A stretch of 64,000 bases of DNA from Pseudoxanthomonas sp. GM95 (lineage in GTDB: Bacteria; Pseudomonadota; Gammaproteobacteria; Xanthomonadales; Xanthomonadaceae): the NCBI RefSeq assembly GCF_900109775.1, contig NZ_FOAX01000003.1:186001-250000 (forward strand), given 5' to 3'. Shown here in pieces: positions 53,608 through 61,710 of this stretch. The translations under genes were made by a program, and so were the position numbers. The number at the start of each line of letters is the position of its first letter. Positions within the stretch are counted from its first letter, which is position 1. Below the pieces are notes generated by a model that ran no database searches, was not told where the DNA came from, and worked only from the letters and a program-made list of their open reading frames with translations.

Positions 53608-53636
53608 CAATCGCCAACAATGAAGGAATCAATGCC

Positions 53637-54062
53637 ATGCAACCCGACAAGATCCTCTACACCGCCACCGCCATCGCCAAGGGCGGCCGCGAAGGCCGCG
53701 GCATCACCCCCGACGGCCCGCTGGACCTGCAGCTGTCCACCCCGAAGGAACTCGGCGGCGCTGGCGGCCCGGGCACCAACCCCGAGCAGCTGTTCGCCAT
53801 CGGCTATGCGGCCTGCTTCATCGGCGCGATGAAGGCCGTCGGCGCGCGCGAAAAGATCAAGGTGCCCGATGACGTCGCCATCGAAAGCCACGTCGGCATC
53901 GGCCCGGCTGGCAGCGCGTTCGCCATCGCCGTCGAACTGAAGATCGAACTGCCCGGCCTGGACCGCGAGACCGCGCAGAAGCTGGTCGACACCGCCCACC
54001 AGGTCTGCCCGTACTCCAATGCCACCCGCGGCAACGTGGACGTGGTGCTGACGCTGGTCTGA
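53637..54062 (+). CDS. ohr: Organic hydroperoxide resistance protein Ohr
   Basis: A 141-residue OsmC/Ohr-fold peroxidase that reduces organic and lipid hydroperoxides with lipoyl-protein electrons. The catalytic pair is Cys60 (IGYAACFIGA) and Cys124 (QVCPYSNATRGN), both intact; the Ohr-type N-terminus reads ILYTATAIAKGGREGR. It is preceded by ohrR. The ATG at 53637 is preferred over one 13 codons upstream because the Ohr domain starts here. A strong terminator follows. Confidence 0.95.
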   Translation: MQPDKILYTATAIAKGGREGRGITPDGPLDLQLSTPKELGGAGGPGTNPEQLFAIGYAACFIGAMKAVGAREKIKVPDDVAIESHVGIGPAGSAFAIAVELKIELPGLDRETAQKLVDTAHQVCPYSNATRGNVDVVLTLV

Positions 54063-54083
54063 TCCAGCGCTGTCGCAACATGC

Positions 54084-54117
54084 AGAAGGCACGGCGTTCG
54101 CCGTGCCTTCTGTTTTT
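54084..54117 (+). terminator. Intrinsic terminator after ohr
   Basis: Stem agaaggcacgg (54084-54094) / ccgtgccttct (54101-54111) with a cgttcg tip, followed by gtttttg. Clear and strong. Confidence 0.9.
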
Positions 54118-54136
54118 GCCGCTGTCGGCTTTGCGC

Positions 54137-54207
54137 TTGTGGGAGCTGCTTCAGCGGCGATTGGGCTCTACTAGAAAGCCTCATCGCTGCTGAAGCAGCT
54201 CCTACAG
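54137..54207. repeat. Palindromic intergenic repeat, copy D
   Basis: Arms ttgtgggagctgcttcagcg and cgctgctgaagcagctccta around a tip that contains ggctc..aagcc. The element lies between the convergent ohr and Lrp-type genes, 20 bases after the ohr terminator. Confidence 0.85.
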
Positions 54208-54216
54208 ACTTGGTCT

Positions 54217-54696
54217 TCAGACGCCCAGATACAGATCCGCGCTGTTCTTGACCTCTTCCATCACCGCGTAGGTGCGGGTCTCGCGCACGCCGGGGAGCTT
54301 CCACAGGATCTTGCCGGCCAGCTCGCGGTAGTCAGCCATGTCGGCGGCGCGCAACTTGATCAGGTAGTCGAAGCCGCCGGCCACCAGGTGGCATTCCATG
54401 ACCTCCGGGCTTTCCCGCACCGCGGCCTGGAACTGGTCGAGGATGTTGGGCGTGGTCCGGTCCAGCAGCACCTCCACGAACACCAGCATCCCGGCACCGA
54501 GCTTCTGCGGATTGAGCCGGGCGCGGTAGCCGATGATGTAGCCCTCGGCGGTCAGCCGCTTGACCCGTTCCAGGGTCGCGGTCGGCGACAGATGCACCGC
54601 CTCGGCGAGCTTGAGGTTGGTGATCCGGCCGTCCTGCTGGAGCAGGGCGAGGATTCTGCGGTCGGTGCGGTCCAGGGCGGCGGGAAGTTGGCTCAT
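54217..54696 (-). CDS. Lrp/AsnC family regulator, probably of putA
   Basis: A 159-residue DNA-binding protein. The N-terminal winged helix-turn-helix (residues ~10-55) includes LDRTDRRILALLQQDGRITNLKLAEAVHLSPTATLERVKRL in outline; the C-terminal RAM/ligand domain (~65-145) shows HLVAGGFDYLIKLRAADM. The start at 54696 gives MSQLPAALDRTDRRIL. It is divergent from putA with a 93-bp gap, the arrangement of PutR-type regulators that activate proline dehydrogenase in other bacteria. The effector is probably proline, by inference. Confidence 0.92.
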   Translation of the reverse strand: MSQLPAALDRTDRRILALLQQDGRITNLKLAEAVHLSPTATLERVKRLTAEGYIIGYRARLNPQKLGAGMLVFVEVLLDRTTPNILDQFQAAVRESPEVMECHLVAGGFDYLIKLRAADMADYRELAGKILWKLPGVRETRTYAVMEEVKNSADLYLGV

Positions 54697-54718
54697 ATCC
54701 GGATCATAGACCTTTGAA

Positions 54719-54732
54719 CGGATAAAAATCCG
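54719..54732. promoter_or_regulatory. Palindrome between the Lrp-type regulator and putA
   Basis: cggat-aaaa-atccg, a perfect 5-bp inverted repeat around four A, within the AT-rich divergent gap. Lrp-type proteins bind such A/T-centred dyads, so it is a plausible control site for both genes. Confidence 0.5.
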
Positions 54733-54789
54733 GCGCATCCACGATCAAAATGGCACATCTACAGCTCATCCAGCTCAAGGTGGTCATTT

Positions 54790-57738
54790 ATGCGGTTGCC
54801 AGTCCCTTACCGTCCGGAAGCCGACGTGCTTTCGCCCCTGCTGCAGCGCCTGGGCAGCCTGGACTGGGCCTTGGCCAGCGGCGATGCGATCGGCTGGATC
54901 GGCCAGGTCCGCGCGAGCAAGCCGTCGGCCTTCGCCATGGAAACCCTCCTGCGCGAGTTCCCGCTGTCCAGCGCTGAAGGCCTGGCCCTGATGCGCCTGG
55001 CAGAAGCGCTGCTGCGCGTGCCCGATGCCGACACCGCCATGACCTTGACGGCGGATCAGCTGGGCCGCGCGGATTTTTCCGGCGCCTCGCAGTCGTGGCT
55101 GGCCACGCTGTCCAATCAGGCCATCAGCCTGTCCAAGAAGATGCTGGGCGAAGACGGCCAGAAGGCCGGCTTCCTGGCGCGCATGGGCGCCAAGGCGGTG
55201 GTCGCCGCGACCGTGCGCGCGGTGCAGCTGATGGGCAAGCAGTTCGTCATGGGCGAGACCCTGGACGAAGCCATCGATGACGCCCGCAAGCAGCGCAAGG
55301 CGCGCAAGGGCCTGCGCTTCTCCTACGACATGCTGGGCGAAGGCGCACGCACCGATGCCGACGCGCTGGAATACATGCACAAGTATCACGCGGCCATCGC
55401 TGCGCTGGCCAAGTCGCGCGACCGCGGCACGGCGGTGGAACAGGCCGACGGCATCTCGATCAAGCTCTCGGCCATCGACGCGCGCTACGAAGCGGTGCAG
55501 CACGACCACGTCATGGCGCTGCTGGTGCCGCGCGTGTGCGAGCTGGCCGAAGCCGCCGCCAAGGCCGACCTCAACCTGACCATCGACGCAGAAGAAAGCG
55601 AGCGCCTGGAGCTGTCTCTGGACGTGCTGGAAGCCGTCGCCACGATCACGGCGGCCAAGTATCCGCAGTGGAACGGCTTCGGTCTGGCCGTGCAGGCCTA
55701 CCAGACCCGCGCGCTGGAGACGATCGAGGAAGTCGCACGCATCGCGCGTTCGCTCAAGATCCGCTTCATGGTGCGCCTGGTGAAGGGCGCCTACTGGGAC
55801 TACGAGATCAAGCGTGCGCAGGAGCTGGGCCTGAGCGCCTTCCCGGTGTTCACCCACAAGCACCACACCGACCTGTCGTACCTGGCCTGCGCCGAGGCGA
55901 TGCTGGCCGCGCCAGATGCGATCTATCCGCAGATCGCCGGCCACAACGCCGGCACGATCGCGGCGGTGCTGCACCTGGCGCGCGAAGCGAAGGTGCCGTT
56001 CGAACTCCAGCGCCTGCATGGCATGGGCGATGCGGTGCATGAAGCCGCGCACAAGCAGTATCCGGACGTCGGCCTGCGCGTGTACGCGCCGGTCGGCCCG
56101 CACAAGGATCTGCTCGCTTATCTGGTGCGCCGCCTGCTGGAGAACGGCGCGAATTCCTCGTTCGTGCATCAGCTGGCCGACGAGACGCTGCCGGCCAGCG
56201 CGCTGGTGACGTCACCGCTGCATATCGAACCGGTGAGCGCGGTGACGCTGCCGCTGGACATCCTGCGCGTGCGTCGCAACACCGCCGGCACCGACGTCAC
56301 CTGCGAACCGATGGCGCGCGCCCTGCTGGCCGCGTATCCGACCACCGCCCTGCCCACGCCGGCGCTGACGCGGCTCGACCAGATCGACACGATCGTGCAG
56401 ACGCTGGCCAAGGGCCAGAAAGCCTGGAACGCCACGCCGGTCGACACGCGCGCCGCCGCATTGGAGCAGGCCGCTGACGTGCTGGAACGCGACCTGGCCC
56501 AATGGTGCGCGCTGATCGTGCGCGAAGGCCATCGCACCTGGGGCGATGCGGTGTCCGAAGTGCGCGAGGCGGCCGACTTCTGCCGGTACTACGCACTGCA
56601 GGCGCGCAGCCTGATGGCGCCGCAGGTGCTGCCGGGCGTGACCGGCGAGCGCAATACCTATTCGCTGGGCGGGCGCGGCGTGTGGGTGTGCATCTCGCCG
56701 TGGAACTTCCCGCTGGCGATCTTCGCCGGCCAGGTCGTCGCGGCGCTGGTCGCCGGCAATGCGGTGGCCGCCAAGCCGGCCGAACAGACCCCGGGCGTGG
56801 CCGCGGCGATGATCGCGCTGCTGCACCAGTGCGGCGTGCCGGCCGATGCATTGGTCGGCGTGTACGGTGCGGGCGAGACGGGCGCGGCGCTGGTCGCGCA
56901 CGCGAAGATCGCCGGCGTGGCGTTCACCGGTTCGACTCCGGTGGCCAAGGCCATCTCGCGCACGCTGGCCGACAAGGACGGCCCGATCGTGCCGCTGATC
57001 GCCGAGACCGGCGGCCTCAACGCGATGATCGTCGACTCCACCGCCCTGCCCGAGCAGGTCGTCGATGCGGTGGTGCAGAGCACCTTCCGCAGCGCCGGCC
57101 AACGCTGCTCGGCGCTGCGCGTGCTGTGCGTGCAGGACGACATCGCCGATGGCGTGCTGAAAATGCTTTCGGGCGCGCTTGCCCTGCTCAACGTCGGCAA
57201 TCCGGCGCTGCTCGCCAGCGACCTGGGCCCGGTGATCGATACCGAAGCCTTCGAGAAACTGCAGGGCCAGATCACCGCGCTGGAAGGCCGCGCCAGGCTG
57301 ATCGCGCGCGCGCCGTTGCCGGCCGATGCGCCGGCCAACAGCATCGCGCCGGTGGCGTTCGAAGTGTCCTCACTCGATGAGGTGCGCGAGGAAGTGTTCG
57401 GCCCGGTGCTGCAGGTGCTGCGCTGGAAGGGCGAAGTCGAGACGCTGGTCGAGCAGATCAACGCGCTGGGCTACGGCCTGACGCTCGGCGTGCAGACCCG
57501 CATCGACACGCGCGCGCAAGCCATCGCCGCGCAGGCCGAGGTGGGCAACGTCTACGTCAATCGCAACATGATCGGCGCGGTGGTCGGCGTGCAGCCGTTC
57601 GGCGGCGAAGGCCTGTCCGGCACCGGCCCCAAGGCCGGCGGCCCGAACTACCTGCCGCGCTTCTGCGCCGAGTACGTGGTGACGGTGAACACCACCGCCG
57701 CCGGCGGCGATGTCGAGCTGCTGATGGGGTCGCACTGA
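54790..57738 (+). CDS. putA: Bifunctional proline dehydrogenase / glutamate semialdehyde dehydrogenase PutA
   Basis: A 982-residue enzyme that oxidises proline to glutamate in two channelled steps, with FAD then NAD. The proline dehydrogenase barrel covers ~90-430 (SIKLSAIDARYE, RFMVRLVKGAYWDYEIKRAQ, FELQRLHGMG), the aldehyde dehydrogenase part ~500-960 with the general base in LIAETGGLNAM and the catalytic Cys in RSAGQRCSALR. The N-terminus lacks a ribbon-helix-helix DNA-binding domain, so this is the shorter, non-repressor PutA, and control probably comes from the divergent Lrp-type protein. Membrane association is peripheral. Confidence 0.96.
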   Translation: MRLPVPYRPEADVLSPLLQRLGSLDWALASGDAIGWIGQVRASKPSAFAMETLLREFPLSSAEGLALMRLAEALLRVPDADTAMTLTADQLGRADFSGASQSWLATLSNQAISLSKKMLGEDGQKAGFLARMGAKAVVAATVRAVQLMGKQFVMGETLDEAIDDARKQRKARKGLRFSYDMLGEGARTDADALEYMHKYHAAIAALAKSRDRGTAVEQADGISIKLSAIDARYEAVQHDHVMALLVPRVCELAEAAAKADLNLTIDAEESERLELSLDVLEAVATITAAKYPQWNGFGLAVQAYQTRALETIEEVARIARSLKIRFMVRLVKGAYWDYEIKRAQELGLSAFPVFTHKHHTDLSYLACAEAMLAAPDAIYPQIAGHNAGTIAAVLHLAREAKVPFELQRLHGMGDAVHEAAHKQYPDVGLRVYAPVGPHKDLLAYLVRRLLENGANSSFVHQLADETLPASALVTSPLHIEPVSAVTLPLDILRVRRNTAGTDVTCEPMARALLAAYPTTALPTPALTRLDQIDTIVQTLAKGQKAWNATPVDTRAAALEQAADVLERDLAQWCALIVREGHRTWGDAVSEVREAADFCRYYALQARSLMAPQVLPGVTGERNTYSLGGRGVWVCISPWNFPLAIFAGQVVAALVAGNAVAAKPAEQTPGVAAAMIALLHQCGVPADALVGVYGAGETGAALVAHAKIAGVAFTGSTPVAKAISRTLADKDGPIVPLIAETGGLNAMIVDSTALPEQVVDAVVQSTFRSAGQRCSALRVLCVQDDIADGVLKMLSGALALLNVGNPALLASDLGPVIDTEAFEKLQGQITALEGRARLIARAPLPADAPANSIAPVAFEVSSLDEVREEVFGPVLQVLRWKGEVETLVEQINALGYGLTLGVQTRIDTRAQAIAAQAEVGNVYVNRNMIGAVVGVQPFGGEGLSGTGPKAGGPNYLPRFCAEYVVTVNTTAAGGDVELLMGSH

Positions 57739-57764
57739 TCCAGCTCGCCGATCGATACGCGTAG

Positions 57765-57804
57765 TAAAAAAAAAAAGCCGCCCGGGTGACCGGGCGGCTT
57801 TTTC
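57765..57804. terminator. Bidirectional terminator between putA and the TonB receptor gene
   Basis: An A-run ends in a perfect stem agccgcccgg (57776-57785) / ccgggcggct (57790-57799), loop gtga, followed by a T-run. It is U-rich on both strands and ends both convergent genes. Confidence 0.92.
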
Positions 57805-57825
57805 TTTCAAGCACAGCAGCGTGGA

Positions 57826-60693
57826 TCAGAACCGCATCGTCACGCCCAGCGTGTAGCCGCGGCCGTAGCGGTAGTAGCTGTTGAGCAGCAGCGGGTTGCC
57901 GTTGATGCTGGTGGTCTGCGCATCGTTGAGCAGGTTGTTGCCTTCCAGCGAGATAGTGAACATCTCGTTGATGTTGTAGGTGATGTGCGCGGTCAGCCAG
58001 GTGATCGGATCGGCCTTCTCGTTGTAGCCGGCGCCCAGCACGTTGACCGCAGTGACGAAGCCGTCGGTGTGGTCGGCGGTGACGCCCAGGTCCCACGGGC
58101 CCTTTTCATACATCAGGCTGGCCGAATACACCGACGGTGCGATGCCTTCCAGAGGACGCTTCTCGTCGCCCACCCAGCTCTCGGACCAGTTGCGCGTGTA
58201 CTGCGCGCGGAAACCGAAGCCGTTGTCCCAGAAGTGCTGCAGGCCCGCCTCGATGCCGTGCACCTTGGCGTAGTCGCCGTTGATCGGGCGCATCACGTTG
58301 AACAGCGTCGGGCCCGGCGACACCACGTTGCCGTCGGCGTCGGTGATGCCACCCACGCCGATGTCCTGGCCGGTTTCCCAGCTGGTGGTGATCTGGTTCT
58401 CGATGCGCTTGTAGAACACCGCCAGGTTGGCGATGGAGTGCTCGGTGAAGTACCACTCCAGCGAGGCGTCGCCCTGCTTGGCGGTGTACGGCTTGAGGTT
58501 GACGTTGCCGCTGTAGACCTTGGTGAACTCACCCCAAGACACGCTCTCGGTGGTGCTGGTCGGCGCCAGCTGCTCCACCGACGGACGCGCCATGGTCTTG
58601 GCCGCACCCAGGCGCAGCTGCAGGTCGTCGGTGAAGTGCCAGACGAAGTTCAGCGACGGCAGCACATAGGTGTAGTTGCTCTTCTGGCTGATCGCGGTGG
58701 GTTCGGCGTAGGTGGCGGTGTAGTTGAACGCGCCGTTCTCGGTGATGCTGGTGATCTGCGCATCCCAGGCCTGCGAGGTGGTGTCGGTCTTGACCACGCG
58801 CACGCCCAGGTTGCCGTCCCAGCGATCGCCGGACATGTCGGCCTGCACGTAGAAGGCGGTGGTCTTCTCGGTGACGCGGTAGCTCTGCAGCGGGTTCCAT
58901 TCCGGCGCGGCGTTGGCGTAGTCGTACGCCGTGCCATCCGGACGGGTGCCGTTGTAGGCGGCCAGCGCGGCCTCGTAGGCCGGCACGTCGAAGGCCAGCA
59001 GGCTGCGCGGGAAGCTGGAGTTCACCCCGCTCATGAAGTTGGGCAGCGAGTACACCGAGATCAGGTTGCCGCCCAGGTCGCCCACGTTGATCGCGTTGTC
59101 GCCGGAGTAGTAATCGGCGCCGCCGCTGAGCGTGTTGTTGATCAGGTCACGCGACTTCTTGCGGTCGGTGAGATTGACGCCGAACTTCAGGTGGTCGACA
59201 TGGCCGGCACCGATGAACAGATCGCCGCCCAGCGTGCCGCCGTTGATCTTGTCGTCGATGTTGTCGCCGGCCAGCTCGTTGTAGTGCGTATTGAAATCGC
59301 TGGAGCTGAACTCGCCGTTGGCCAGGCCCGTGGTGAGATCGCGACCGTCGTCCAGCGTGGTGGTCACGTTGGGGATGCCTGCGCTGCTCAGGTCGATGCG
59401 CGTGGTGTTGGGCTGGTTCATGCGCAGGACGACGTAGCTGTCCTGCCCGCCGGAATGACGCTTGGAGGTGGAGCGGTACACGTCGCCGGTGACAGTGAAA
59501 TCGTCGGTGACTTTCCACTGCGCGTTGGCGCCGTAGAGCGCGGTATCGACCACGCGGTATTCGGTCTGGTTGAGCAGCTCCGGATTCAGGCGCAGCTCGG
59601 GATCGGGATTGTCCAGGGTCAGGCCGGTGACGATGCCGTTCTGCACGGTCACGTTCGACCAGCGGCCGGGCGAGAACAGCGGGTAATACGAGAGCTGGTA
59701 ACCGACCTGCGGCGAGTCGAGCTTGGTCTTCAGGCCATCGATGGTCAGCTTGAAGCTGTCGCTGGGGCGCCACTCGAACTTGCCTGAGTATGCGGTGCGC
59801 TTCTTGTCTTCCAGGATCGAGCCGACGCGGAACTGGCCGGGCGCGATCAGGCCGTATTCGTCCGGGTCCAGCTCGCCGTTGTCGTTGAGGTCGATGTTGC
59901 CGCCCCACGCATTGCCGCCCCAGGACGGATCGGACGGATCGGGGTTGCGGGTCCATCCACCGTCGTTGCCCGCCGTGTCGGTGCGGTCCTTGCGGCGCGC
60001 GGAGACCACGCCAATCATCACGCCCATCGTGTCGTCGGCGAAGGTGTTGCTGTAGACGCCGGAGAACTTGCGGCCGTTGAGGTCGGACATGGTGTTGCGG
60101 TCGCCTTCCACGCGCACCACGCCATGCTGGCCGGGCTGGTCGAAGGGACTGGCCGAACGCAGGTTGACCAGGCCGCCGATGCCGCCTTCCAGGTTCACCG
60201 CTTCGGCGCCCTTGACCACGTCGGCGCCGCTGATCACGTCGGCCGGCAGCACGTCGTAGGCGAAGTCGCGGCCGGCGCCGTCGGTGGCCAGGATGCGGCC
60301 GTTGAAGGTGGACAGCGTGTATTCCGGGCCCAAGCCGCGGACGCTGACTTTCTGGCCTTCGCCGCCAGCGGTGCGGCTGATCGACACGCCGGTGATGTGG
60401 CTGAGCGAGTCGGCCACGTTGTCATCGGGAAACTTGCCCAGCTCCAGCGCGGTGATCGAGTCCTGCACCGTGGCCGAGTCGCGCTTGAGGTCGTTGGAGC
60501 GCGCCAGGCTGGCGCGCACGCCTTTGACCTGCACGGTCTGCAGATCCTGCGCGTCCTGCGGGGTTTCGGTAGTGGAAGAAGACGAGGTGCCCGCGTCCTG
60601 CGGGGCCACTTGGGACCAGGCCGTCGCCGGCATCAACAGGGCAAGGGCGATTCCATGACACAAACGGCGGCGCTGCAGAGGGACGGCATTCAC
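57826..60693 (-). CDS. TonB-dependent receptor, Xanthomonas/Caulobacter type
   Basis: A 955-residue outer-membrane active transporter. The signal peptide ends near AWSQVAPQD, and a TonB-box-like DLQTVQVKGVR follows at about 50-60. The plug domain carries FPDDNVADSLSHITGVSISR and VKGAEAVNLEGGIGGLVNLR, the hallmark of the subfamily TIGR01782. The barrel ends in YTLGVTMRF. I use the GTG at 60693 because it has an AGGAG ribosome site seven bases upstream and the signal peptide starts there. It is divergent from a DeoR-type regulator. The substrate is unknown; receptors of this subfamily commonly import glycans. Confidence 0.93.
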   Translation of the reverse strand: MNAVPLQRRRLCHGIALALLMPATAWSQVAPQDAGTSSSSTTETPQDAQDLQTVQVKGVRASLARSNDLKRDSATVQDSITALELGKFPDDNVADSLSHITGVSISRTAGGEGQKVSVRGLGPEYTLSTFNGRILATDGAGRDFAYDVLPADVISGADVVKGAEAVNLEGGIGGLVNLRSASPFDQPGQHGVVRVEGDRNTMSDLNGRKFSGVYSNTFADDTMGVMIGVVSARRKDRTDTAGNDGGWTRNPDPSDPSWGGNAWGGNIDLNDNGELDPDEYGLIAPGQFRVGSILEDKKRTAYSGKFEWRPSDSFKLTIDGLKTKLDSPQVGYQLSYYPLFSPGRWSNVTVQNGIVTGLTLDNPDPELRLNPELLNQTEYRVVDTALYGANAQWKVTDDFTVTGDVYRSTSKRHSGGQDSYVVLRMNQPNTTRIDLSSAGIPNVTTTLDDGRDLTTGLANGEFSSSDFNTHYNELAGDNIDDKINGGTLGGDLFIGAGHVDHLKFGVNLTDRKKSRDLINNTLSGGADYYSGDNAINVGDLGGNLISVYSLPNFMSGVNSSFPRSLLAFDVPAYEAALAAYNGTRPDGTAYDYANAAPEWNPLQSYRVTEKTTAFYVQADMSGDRWDGNLGVRVVKTDTTSQAWDAQITSITENGAFNYTATYAEPTAISQKSNYTYVLPSLNFVWHFTDDLQLRLGAAKTMARPSVEQLAPTSTTESVSWGEFTKVYSGNVNLKPYTAKQGDASLEWYFTEHSIANLAVFYKRIENQITTSWETGQDIGVGGITDADGNVVSPGPTLFNVMRPINGDYAKVHGIEAGLQHFWDNGFGFRAQYTRNWSESWVGDEKRPLEGIAPSVYSASLMYEKGPWDLGVTADHTDGFVTAVNVLGAGYNEKADPITWLTAHITYNINEMFTISLEGNNLLNDAQTTSINGNPLLLNSYYRYGRGYTLGVTMRF

Positions 60694-60742
60694 GGGCGAA
60701 CTCCTGGCAAAGGAAGGCGTGTGGGGGCCTAGCGGGTGAAGC

Positions 60743-60822
60743 AACGAAACCGAGCCTAAATGATGTTTCGTTTTGTATCAATAGCGAAATTTAACGAAAT
60801 GCCCGTATACTCTGAAACGTTT
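60743..60822. promoter_or_regulatory. AACGAAAC-type motif cluster in the TonB receptor-DeoR gap
   Basis: The octamer aacgaaac occurs at 60743-60750, its exact reverse complement gtttcgtt at 60765-60772, a near copy aacgaaat at 60793-60800, and the palindrome aaacgttt at 60815-60822. The region separates the receptor start from the DeoR start. The same octamer recurs at 62894-62901. These are probably DeoR-type binding sites. Confidence 0.6.
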
Positions 60823-60837
60823 GCCCCAGGAGCCTCC

Positions 60838-61620
60838 ATGCCGCCTGTTACCCGCGATACCAGCCAGCGCCGCCTGCAGATCAGTGAGCTCGTGCGTCAG
60901 CATGGCAGCGTCCAGGTCACCGCGCTGGCCCGCCAGTTTGGCGTGAGCATGCAGACCGTGCGCAAGGACCTGCGCTACCTGGCCGAACGCGGCGTGATGG
61001 CCCGTGCCTACGGCGGCGCAATCGACAGCAGCGTGGTCGGCGGCGCGCCGGCCGAACCGCATTACGAAACAAAGCGCACCGCCCACCTGGACGAAAAGCG
61101 CCGCATCGGCGCGCGCGCCGCCGCGCTGGTCAAGCCCGGCGACACCATCGCCCTGGATTCGGGCACCACCGCGATCCAGCTGGCCGAGGCGCTGCCGGAC
61201 ATCGACGTCACCGTGGTCACCAACGACTTCGGCGTGCTGGGCGCGCTGACCGCCAAGGCCAACATCAACATCGTGATGCTGGGCGGCGAACTGCGTCGCA
61301 AGAACATGGCCTTCTACGGCGGCCTCACCGTCGAAGCGCTGGACGCGCTGCACGTGGACAAGCTGTTCCTGGGCGTGGACGGCTTCGACCTGGAGCGCGG
61401 CATCACCACGCACTACGAGCCCGAGGCGATGCTCAACCGCAAGATGGTGGAAGCCGCGCGCGTGGTCATCGCCATCACCGACAGCTCCAAGTTCGGCAAG
61501 GTCTGCCTGCACCGGATCATCCCGGTGACCGGCCTCAATACGCTGATCACCGACACCGGCGCGCCGGACGACATCACCACCGCCTGCCAGTCGTTGGGCG
61601 TGGAACTGCTGCGCGCCTGA
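60838..61620 (+). CDS. DeoR/GlpR-family transcriptional regulator
   Basis: A 260-residue regulator starting MPPVTRDTSQRRLQISELV at 60838 behind an AGGAG site. The N-terminal helix-turn-helix (~10-65) includes VTALARQFGVSMQTVRKDLRYL, and the following GVMARAYGGA is the usual linker. The C-terminal sugar-phosphate-isomerase-like sensor domain has IALDSGTTAIQLAEAL and VTNDFGVLGAL, and FLGVDGFDLERGITTHYEPEA. The effector is probably a phosphorylated sugar. It is divergent from the TonB receptor and shares AACGAAAC-type sites with the amidohydrolase/GH gap. Confidence 0.93.
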   Translation: MPPVTRDTSQRRLQISELVRQHGSVQVTALARQFGVSMQTVRKDLRYLAERGVMARAYGGAIDSSVVGGAPAEPHYETKRTAHLDEKRRIGARAAALVKPGDTIALDSGTTAIQLAEALPDIDVTVVTNDFGVLGALTAKANINIVMLGGELRRKNMAFYGGLTVEALDALHVDKLFLGVDGFDLERGITTHYEPEAMLNRKMVEAARVVIAITDSSKFGKVCLHRIIPVTGLNTLITDTGAPDDITTACQSLGVELLRA

Positions 61621-61628
61621 TTCAAGCC

Positions 61629-61700
61629 ATGTGGGAGCCGCTTCAGCGGCGATGGGGCTTCACGAGGAAAGCCCGTCGCCGCTGAAGCAGCTCCCACACG
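61629..61700. repeat. Palindromic intergenic repeat, copy E
   Basis: Arms tgtgggagccgcttcagcgg and ccgctgaagcagctcccaca around a tip with gatggggctt..aagcccgtc. It lies 9 bases after the DeoR stop, and its right end is 11 bases from the amidohydrolase stop; the two genes are convergent. Confidence 0.9.
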
Positions 61701-61710
61701 TCTTTCTGGG

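Noticed and set aside
57985..59787. 600-codon open frame opposite the TonB receptor
   Set aside because: The receptor has plug and barrel motifs in the opposite frame; the + frame has no recognisable domain or ribosome site.
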